From NCBI GenBank assembly GCA_903824455.1, contig CAIJWY010000037.1, forward strand, positions 1 to 15,254: a stretch of DNA of 15,254 nucleotides. The letters run 5' to 3'. The stretch is from an uncultured Micrococcales bacterium (GTDB lineage: Bacteria; Actinomycetota; Actinomycetes; Actinomycetales; Microbacteriaceae). The notes beneath the pieces were generated by a model that was not told the origin of the DNA, did not search any database, and was given only the letters and a program-made list of their open reading frames with translations. How positions within the stretch are numbered: the first letter of the stretch is position 1; every line of letters begins with the position of its first letter. Positions 14,745-15,254 of this stretch are shown here, one piece after another. A program made the position numbers and the translations under genes.

Positions 14745-14921
14745 TTACCTTCGACCTTTACCCGAAAATGACGAACCAATAATTGAGATTAGAGCTCCGA
14801 ACACCACTACGCCTACCGCAAGCACGACAAAAGCCACTGGCTTCAGAATGATCCAGATAATCTGGAACACTGCCTTGGTTTTCACAATCATGATTTGCTT
14901 TTGTTCTTCGGACATTGCCAT
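14745..14921 (-). CDS. small predicted membrane protein, 58 aa
   Basis: An ATG at 14921 (minus strand) opens a 58-codon frame ending in TAA at 14747-14745. A GGGGAG ribosome site sits 5 bases upstream of the ATG. The N-terminus is polar (MAMSEEQKQ), followed by a long hydrophobic stretch (about residues 17-50) broken by a Lys-Pro pair at 27-28. The end is basic, GKGRR. The part from 29 to 49 is rich in V, A, G and I and would make one transmembrane helix, with the basic tail probably cytoplasmic. I do not recognise a family. The second ATG (14915) is an alternative start. It lies between tuf, sharing the terminator, and a divergent promoter region. The frame is credible because of its ribosome site and coherent composition, but no homology can be claimed. 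Confidence 0.65.
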   Translation of the reverse strand: MAMSEEQKQIMIVKTKAVFQIIWIILKPVAFVVLAVGVVVFGALISIIGSSFSGKGRR

Positions 14922-14972
14922 TGGTTCTCCCCAGGGTTAGTGAACGCTTTAAAACTAGCGGGAGAGAAGGAC

Positions 14973-15002
14973 ATTATGTTCCCAATAAGTTTTCTTGAAC
15001 TT
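14973..15002 (-). promoter_or_regulatory. candidate promoter of the small membrane protein gene
   Basis: On the minus strand CATAAT (14978 to 14973) matches the -10 consensus at five of six positions and would start transcription near 14966, about 45 bases before the ATG. The -35 is poor: TTCAAG at 15 bp or AAGTTC at 18 bp. This region is occupied by a palindrome, which may bind an activator or repressor. Confidence 0.35.
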
Positions 15003-15003
15003 A
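14986..15003. repeat. perfect palindrome with 6-bp arms in the divergent intergenic region
   Basis: TAAGTT-TTCTTG-AACTTA is an inverted repeat with 6-bp arms and a 6-bp centre. It overlaps the -35 area of the minus-strand candidate promoter and lies 8 bp before the plus-strand TTGACC. The size and position fit a dimeric regulator site serving both directions; the regulator is unknown. Confidence 0.6.
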
Positions 15004-15010
15004 ATTTGCA

Positions 15011-15040
15011 TTGACCCTTGGAACCCCCGTAGACTAATGA
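15011..15040 (+). promoter_or_regulatory. promoter facing out of the window, probably of the S10 operon
   Basis: TTGACC at 15011-15016 is a good -35 box. The -10 is less certain: TAATGA (15035-15040, 18-bp spacer) or ACTAAT (15033-15038, 16-bp spacer). The GC-rich spacer resembles promoters of ribosomal genes. In actinobacteria tuf is usually followed by rpsJ and the S10 operon, which would begin just past the right edge. Confidence 0.5.
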
Positions 15041-15044
15041 AGTT

Positions 15045-15254
15045 CCTTTGTGACGTCGTACTTTCTTGTGCGAAACCACCTGTGGCGCAGTGAACAGCGA
15101 GAGCTGGTCCGGCCGAGGCAAGAACAACAATTTATTTGATGTAATTCAGGCTTGCCTGTTTTGGATCAGAAAACTGTCCAGGTAACTGGATTTGACAGAT
15201 AAACAGTGGTGCAACATCAGTAGTGCTACTTACGGCTGCCTTCGGGCAGATGTG
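15045..15254 (+). promoter_or_regulatory. structured 5' leader without genes, probably of rpsJ (partial)
   Basis: About 210 bases follow the promoter without any convincing reading frame. Instead there is a series of perfect small hairpins. TTCTTG (15063-15068) pairs with CAAGAA (15119-15124) and encloses TGCG/CGCA (15069-15072, 15086-15089) and CAGC-GAGA-GCTG (15095-15106). Next come CAGG-CTTG-CCTG (15147-15158) before a TTTT run, TCCAG-GTAA-CTGGA (15177-15190), and CTGCC-TTCG-GGCAG (15236-15249). Two loops are GNRA and one is UUCG. This suggests a structured leader RNA acting on the next gene, or a stand-alone RNA. The identification as the rpsJ leader rests on gene order only. Confidence 0.5.

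Noticed and set aside
15063..15124. tRNA gene suggested by the multi-branch fold
   Set aside because: No anticodon arm of proper size, no TTCGA loop and no 7-bp acceptor stem; it does not fit a tRNA.
14888..15130. 80-codon minus-strand frame covering the tuf-downstream intergenic region
   Set aside because: It crosses the divergent promoters, the palindrome and the hairpin-rich leader, and overlaps the better supported 58-codon membrane gene in another frame.

Overview
The window is a chromosomal segment of an actinobacterium, most likely of the family Microbacteriaceae. It holds the conserved run rpoB-rpoC-rpsL-rpsG-fusA-tuf. RpoC carries Microbacteriaceae-like stretches, including the C-terminal YPNRIWA and the GTGNRALKSLSDLLKGKQG segment. 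Base composition is moderate (roughly half GC by eye), and the long genes favour CTA for leucine. Together these suggest one of the small-genome aquatic lineages rather than a high-GC soil genus. The taxonomy is an inference from remembered family sequences, not a search.

Left part (1-2150): the C-terminal part of an amidase-signature enzyme enters from the left edge. A small three-gene unit follows: a ribbon-helix-helix protein (83 aa), a PIN-domain protein overlapping it (160 aa), and a conserved actinobacterial protein of unknown function (122 aa). The first two look like a VapBC-type toxin-antitoxin pair. A good promoter (TTTACA, 17 bp, TAAAAT) abuts three perfect tandem copies of an 11-bp unit, a likely autoregulatory operator.

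Middle (2151-10210): a leader of about 180 bp containing a perfect 14-bp direct repeat precedes rpoB (TTG start), and rpoC follows 19 bp later. Both subunits keep all catalytic and zinc-binding motifs, but RpoC is about 80 residues longer than the usual actinobacterial protein. The extra length lies mainly in an enlarged N-terminal helical region and in a lysine-rich insertion just after the trigger-loop motif MRTFHTGG, the place where proteobacterial RpoC carries SI3.

Right part (10211-14733): the str operon. rpsL has its own promoter, overlapped by one arm of a long inverted repeat. rpsL and rpsG overlap by one base. Between rpsG and fusA lie two mutually exclusive hairpins, one of them a credible intrinsic terminator, with the first arm starting at the rpsG stop codon; this has the geometry of an attenuator. 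fusA and tuf follow, and tuf ends at a strong bidirectional terminator.

End (14734-15254): a 58-aa predicted membrane protein on the minus strand, a divergent intergenic region with a perfect 6-6-6 palindrome, then a plus-strand promoter and about 200 nt without genes but rich in hairpins closed by GNRA or UUCG tetraloops. By conserved gene order this is probably the leader of the S10 (rpsJ) operon, whose first gene would lie beyond the edge.
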